From the NCBI GenBank assembly GCA_903837525.1, contig CAILUU010000005.1, positions 27,648 to 91,647 on the forward strand: DNA of 64,000 nucleotides, written 5' to 3'. Both the position numbers and the translations under genes were made by a program. Source of the DNA: an uncultured Bacteroidota bacterium (GTDB lineage Bacteria; Bacteroidota; Bacteroidia; Chitinophagales; Chitinophagaceae). How positions within the stretch are numbered: position 1 is the first letter of the stretch; the number at the start of each line of letters is the position of its first letter. Below are positions 61,374 through 64,000 of the stretch, one piece after another. The notes under the pieces were generated by a model. The model was not told where the DNA came from. It worked only from the letters and a program-made list of their open reading frames with translations, and made no database searches.

Positions 61374-62030
61374 ATGATTGAGGCTTTTATAAAAGGATTT
61401 GCTTTGGGCCTACTACTTGTATTTTCGGTTGGCCCAGTAATATTTACCATTATTAAGCAAAGTATTAATCATGGTAAGAGGGGGGGATTTAGCTTTGTTG
61501 CTGGGGTTTGGTTTAGCGATGTTATTTGGGTTGTGTTAAGTAATGGTTTTAGCGAAATTATAAAATCGTTATTAAATTTTAAAGTACCCATCGGTATTGC
61601 AGGTAGTTTATTTTTAATAGGAATGGGAATATATTTTGCCTTTATAAAAAAAATAGAATCCAAAAAACAACAAGAGGCTATTGAAATTAAAGGTGACGAA
61701 ATTTTTGTTGGAGGAAAAATTAAGCCAAACTATATCGCCCTATTTTCATCGGGGTTTTTAATTAATACCCTTAACCCTGCTGTAATTGCTTTTTGGATGG
61801 CAATGGCTGTGTCGTTATCGGCAGCCTATACCTTACAACAACGTGTGGTAATTTTTGTTACTTGCCTTGGTATAAATATGTTGGCAGATGTGGGTAAAGT
61901 TTTAGGGGCTGGCAACATTGGTAAAAAATTAAGCACTAAAAATGTTTTATTAATTAACAAAATTAGTGGTTACTTGTACTTGGTTTTTGGCTTAGTTGTA
62001 TTAGGTGGAATTATTTACTCCTTGCTATAG
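61374..62030 (+). CDS. LysE/RhtB family amino acid exporter
   Basis: A 218-residue inner-membrane protein with six hydrophobic segments. The family start is FIKGFALGLLLVFSVGPVIFTIIKQSINHGKRGGFSFVAGVWFSDVIWVVLS, with the conserved GPV and the charged loop. Segment FSSGFLINTLNPAVIAFWMAMA (about 123-144) holds the usual NP motif. It probably exports an amino acid or derivative. The AT-rich TATTTTTA just before the ATG resembles a weak promoter box. mtgA follows after 44 bases, separated by a CCGCTAAGGCACAA repeat fragment. Confidence 0.9.
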   Translation: MIEAFIKGFALGLLLVFSVGPVIFTIIKQSINHGKRGGFSFVAGVWFSDVIWVVLSNGFSEIIKSLLNFKVPIGIAGSLFLIGMGIYFAFIKKIESKKQQEAIEIKGDEIFVGGKIKPNYIALFSSGFLINTLNPAVIAFWMAMAVSLSAAYTLQQRVVIFVTCLGINMLADVGKVLGAGNIGKKLSTKNVLLINKISGYLYLVFGLVVLGGIIYSLL

Positions 62031-62039
62031 TTTACATAC

Positions 62040-62053
62040 CGCTAAGGCACAAC
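62040..62053. repeat. Dispersed repeat fragment CCGCTAAGGCACAA
   Basis: Identical over 14 bases to part of 7006-7029. It lies between the LysE and mtgA genes. Confidence 0.4.
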
Positions 62054-62074
62054 GCATACAAATTATTTTTCTTT

Positions 62075-62962
62075 ATGTTCAAAAAAAATTACTGGGCAAT
62101 ACTTAAAAAAATATTTTTTTGGATATTTATTGCTCACTTTTGTTGGTTTATTGTTTTTATTTTTCAAACCTCAATTTACGAGCCATTTATAGGTTCATTT
62201 AAGCAAAAAGTTATTATTTATTTATTTATTATCGGTATAATTTCTCTTCTTTATTATTTTTTTTTAAGAAAGTTTATGGTTGTAAAAAAGATAGCTACAT
62301 TTTTGAAAAATGGTTTTTTTATTGTTTATATTTTTTCTTTTTTTTATTTAGTTTATGGTATAGTTTTTAATCCGCCAATTACACTTACGCAATTAGGTAG
62401 CCTTGTTACAGCAAAAGGGCTGCATAGAGATTACATCAGTTACAGCAACATGGGTAGCAATATTAAACTAGCTGTAATTGCTAGTGAAGATCAGCTTTTT
62501 CCTGACCATGATGGGTTTGATATTAAAGCTATAAAATTGGCCATAAAATATAATAAACGCCACCCCAACAAAGTGCATGGCGCTAGTACCATTAGCCAAC
62601 AAACAGCAAAAAATATTTTTCTATTTCAGGGTGGTGGTTTTATACGCAAAGCCCCCGAAATGTTTTTTACATTTAGCATAGAGCAGCTTTGGACAAAACG
62701 CACTATACTTGAACGTTACTTAAATATTGCCGAAATGGGCAGTGGTATTTTTGGTGTGCAAGCTGCAGCAAAAAAATATTTTAATAAAGATGCTAGTGCG
62801 TTAACAAGGGGCGAAGCGGCTCAAATTGCAGCATGTTTACCAAATCCTAAAAAATATACAGTAAAGCCTTTAAGTTCGTATGTTGCTAACAGATATGATG
62901 ATATAATGCGACAAATGAATAATTTAGAGGGAGATGTGGATGTGCAGGAGATAATAAAATAA
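62075..62962 (+). CDS. mtgA: Monofunctional peptidoglycan glycosyltransferase MtgA
   Basis: Polymerises lipid II into glycan strands. The 295-residue protein has three N-terminal membrane segments (about 12-32, 43-65, 80-105), more than the single anchor of the E. coli enzyme, then the GT51 domain: VIASEDQLFPDHDGFDIKAI with the catalytic Glu (about 131-150), GASTISQQTAKNIFLF (about 169-184), the second Glu region WTKRTILERYLNIAEMGSGIFGVQAAAKKYFNKDAS, and LTRGEAAQIAACLPNPKKY. No transpeptidase domain follows, which distinguishes it from class A PBPs. Confidence 0.92.
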   Translation: MFKKNYWAILKKIFFWIFIAHFCWFIVFIFQTSIYEPFIGSFKQKVIIYLFIIGIISLLYYFFLRKFMVVKKIATFLKNGFFIVYIFSFFYLVYGIVFNPPITLTQLGSLVTAKGLHRDYISYSNMGSNIKLAVIASEDQLFPDHDGFDIKAIKLAIKYNKRHPNKVHGASTISQQTAKNIFLFQGGGFIRKAPEMFFTFSIEQLWTKRTILERYLNIAEMGSGIFGVQAAAKKYFNKDASALTRGEAAQIAACLPNPKKYTVKPLSSYVANRYDDIMRQMNNLEGDVDVQEIIK

Positions 62963-63020
62963 ATGCAACAGACCTGTCTGCCGATAGGTAAGTTTTGGAG
63001 CTGACGTAGAAATTTTATTT

Positions 63021-63569
63021 TTATAATTTATCAATTGCCGAAATTGCTTTTTGCAAACGCTCTTCATAATTTCCGCTAATATCTACCCAAGGAGTGTGTT
63101 GATTTACTAAAATATCTTTATAGTGATGATAAAGTTTTTCCCTTGTTGTTAAATCAGGATATTCTCTTAGTTCATCTTTTACCCAAGGCAAATCAATATT
63201 ACAAAGCAAATACAAATCGTATGGACGTTCTACAATTCTATTTAATATCCAATGATGGCATTGGCCAAAAACAAACTCACACCACACTTTTAGTACATAC
63301 ATATCGGTGTCAATAATCAATGGTGAGTGGTGGGTAGTGAGTGGTGAACTGGATTGTGCTGCTAGATTTTTGATTCCTATTTCTTCATTACCTACCTGTC
63401 CTTTGGCAATCGTTAATAAATTTTCAAATGAATAGACTGTTCCATTTTTAAGTAAATATTCTCTGGCATATTCTTTTACCCAAGCAGTTTTATAGTGTGC
63501 AGCCAGGTTTTTACAAAGTGTACTTTTTCCGGTGCTTTCGGGCCCAATAATTACTATTTTTTTAACCAT
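63021..63569 (-). CDS. NadR-type AAA kinase (nicotinamide riboside kinase-like)
   Basis: A 182-residue P-loop kinase. KKIVIIGPESTGKSTLCKNLAAHY holds the Walker A; VKEYAREYL, the DTDMYVLKVWCEFVFG segment and RPYDLYLLCNIDLPWVKDELREYPD are typical of the C-terminal kinase domain of NadR, which phosphorylates nicotinamide riboside. The adenylyltransferase half of NadR is absent. The ATG at 63569 is preferred to one at 63596, which would add nine atypical residues. It overlaps by eight bases the end of a 59-residue membrane protein and lies downstream of a pnuC end, all leftward, so the context supports uptake and phosphorylation of a nicotinamide nucleoside. Confidence 0.88.
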   Translation of the reverse strand: MVKKIVIIGPESTGKSTLCKNLAAHYKTAWVKEYAREYLLKNGTVYSFENLLTIAKGQVGNEEIGIKNLAAQSSSPLTTHHSPLIIDTDMYVLKVWCEFVFGQCHHWILNRIVERPYDLYLLCNIDLPWVKDELREYPDLTTREKLYHHYKDILVNQHTPWVDISGNYEERLQKAISAIDKL

Positions 63570-63741
63570 TTTCTTTTTTATACTTTGTATAATCAATAAT
63601 AAAAGTAACTACAAAAAATAATAGCATTGCAAAGCGGATCCACTTTCGGGTATTTGTCATACCGGGCTGTAAATAAAAAGATGCAGTAATAATAATAATT
63701 ACAACAGCTTTAAGTATTAGGCTTAATTTTCTATTTCTCAT
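63562..63741 (-). CDS. Small membrane protein between pnuC and the NadR-type kinase
   Basis: A 59-residue ORF with two hydrophobic helices (LILKAVVIIIITASFYL, about 8-23, and FAMLLFFVVTFIIDY, about 37-51), a basic N-terminus RNRK and a charged tail YTKYKKENG. The stop overlaps the kinase start (ATGGTTAA), which indicates translational coupling. No family is recognised. The tandem arrangement suggests a role with the PnuC transporter or the kinase, but this is inference. Confidence 0.65.
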   Translation of the reverse strand: MRNRKLSLILKAVVIIIITASFYLQPGMTNTRKWIRFAMLLFFVVTFIIDYTKYKKENG

Positions 63742-63844
63742 TCCACGCAGGTTTTGTTTTTAAAATTTTTTTATAAATAGGGTAAGTTATATCTCATGTT
63801 ATTTTTTATTTGAAATACATAGAAACATAGTATTTCCTATTTAG

Positions 63845-64000
63845 CTATGTGCTTATCTGTTTTTTAATTACTTTTTTCCAGCTAACATAACCCATATAAG
63901 CCATTATTAAAAATAACACATACATTAATGTAAATAACATAAATCCTTTATAAAAATTTAAAGGAATAGCAATTATATTACTAAATATCCAAGCATGCCA
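63845..64000 (-). CDS. pnuC: Nicotinamide riboside/mononucleotide transporter PnuC, C-terminal end
   Basis: The last 51 residues of a leftward gene that enters from the right edge: WHAWIFSNIIAIPLNFYKG, then a helix LFTLMYVLFLIMAYMGYV and the basic end SWKKVIKKQ. This is the final helix pair of PnuC, where a W-x-x-x-N-x-x-x-I-P pattern precedes the last membrane span. PnuC moves nicotinamide riboside through the inner membrane by facilitated diffusion, trapped by a NadR-type kinase such as the one encoded just downstream. Confidence 0.75.
   Translation of the reverse strand, partial: WHAWIFSNIIAIPLNFYKGFMLFTLMYVLFLIMAYMGYVSWKKVIKKQIST

Noticed and set aside
1-64000. CRISPR array, tRNA or rRNA genes, prophage
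   Set aside because: No regularly spaced direct repeats, cloverleaf-like sequences, conserved rRNA segments or phage structural genes were seen on reading both strands; a covariance-model search was not possible.

Overview
The window reads as a chromosomal segment of a low-GC (about one third G+C) member of the Bacteroidota, most likely of the Chitinophagaceae/Chitinophagales type. This rests on several signs: a recurrent TAnnTTTG promoter box (the Bacteroidota -7 element) just upstream of many starts, frequent TTG starts, Bacteroidota-typical families (S46 dipeptidyl peptidase, IPExxxVDY protein, DUF2490, DUF2461, DUF4878, paired rhomboids), a relic of a type IX secretion sorting domain, and dispersed palindromic repeats. 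No rRNA, tRNA, CRISPR array, prophage or intact insertion sequence was seen. Assignment to a genus is not possible from this view.

Layout. 1-4.8 kb: tail of an unknown gene, an exported protein, selD, then a leftward trio (M28 peptidase, IPExxxVDY protein, pterin-4a-carbinolamine dehydratase). 4.9-15.2 kb: feoB, gcvT with an overlapping SRPBCC gene, a B12-binding radical SAM protein, comB and a large SWIM/SNF2 helicase. 15.7-25.3 kb: omega-amidase-like nitrilase, S41 peptidase and thiL (leftward), a BBE-type FAD oxidase, two glycosyltransferases, a 41-residue lipoprotein not seen by simple ORF cut-offs, an aminotransferase and msrB. 25.4-29.9 kb: adk, a GNAT acetyltransferase whose start abuts a terminator hairpin, a PaaZ-like ALDH/MaoC fusion and an enoyl-CoA hydratase, with a T9SS sorting-domain relic between the last two.

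30.0-37.9 kb is the most coherent system: six co-directional genes encoding a small exported protein, a SulP anion transporter, a beta-carbonic anhydrase, DabA, DabB and a DUF2490 outer-membrane protein. DabA keeps the Cys/Asp/His/Cys zinc-site signature and the carbonic anhydrase keeps CxDxR and HxxC. The set looks like a dissolved-inorganic-carbon (bicarbonate/CO2) uptake operon with two different transport routes, in a cell that shows no autotrophy gene in this window.

38.0-46.1 kb: AlkA-like glycosylase, an NhaD antiporter broken by a one-base slip in a T9 tract, fabG, a DUF4878 lipoprotein with a YiiX-like amidase, a GH3-family enzyme, lptB and metF. 46.1-64 kb: a PpiC/SurA-type isomerase with a thioredoxin-like protein, rlmD, a catalytic rhomboid followed by a rhomboid that has lost its catalytic Ser and His, DUF2461, an endonuclease/exonuclease/phosphatase protein, cysS, free-Met-R-sulfoxide reductase, a DPP7-like S46 peptidase, a second GH3 protein, a LysE exporter, mtgA, and a leftward NAD-salvage set (pnuC end, a 59-residue membrane protein, NadR-type kinase) running off the right edge.
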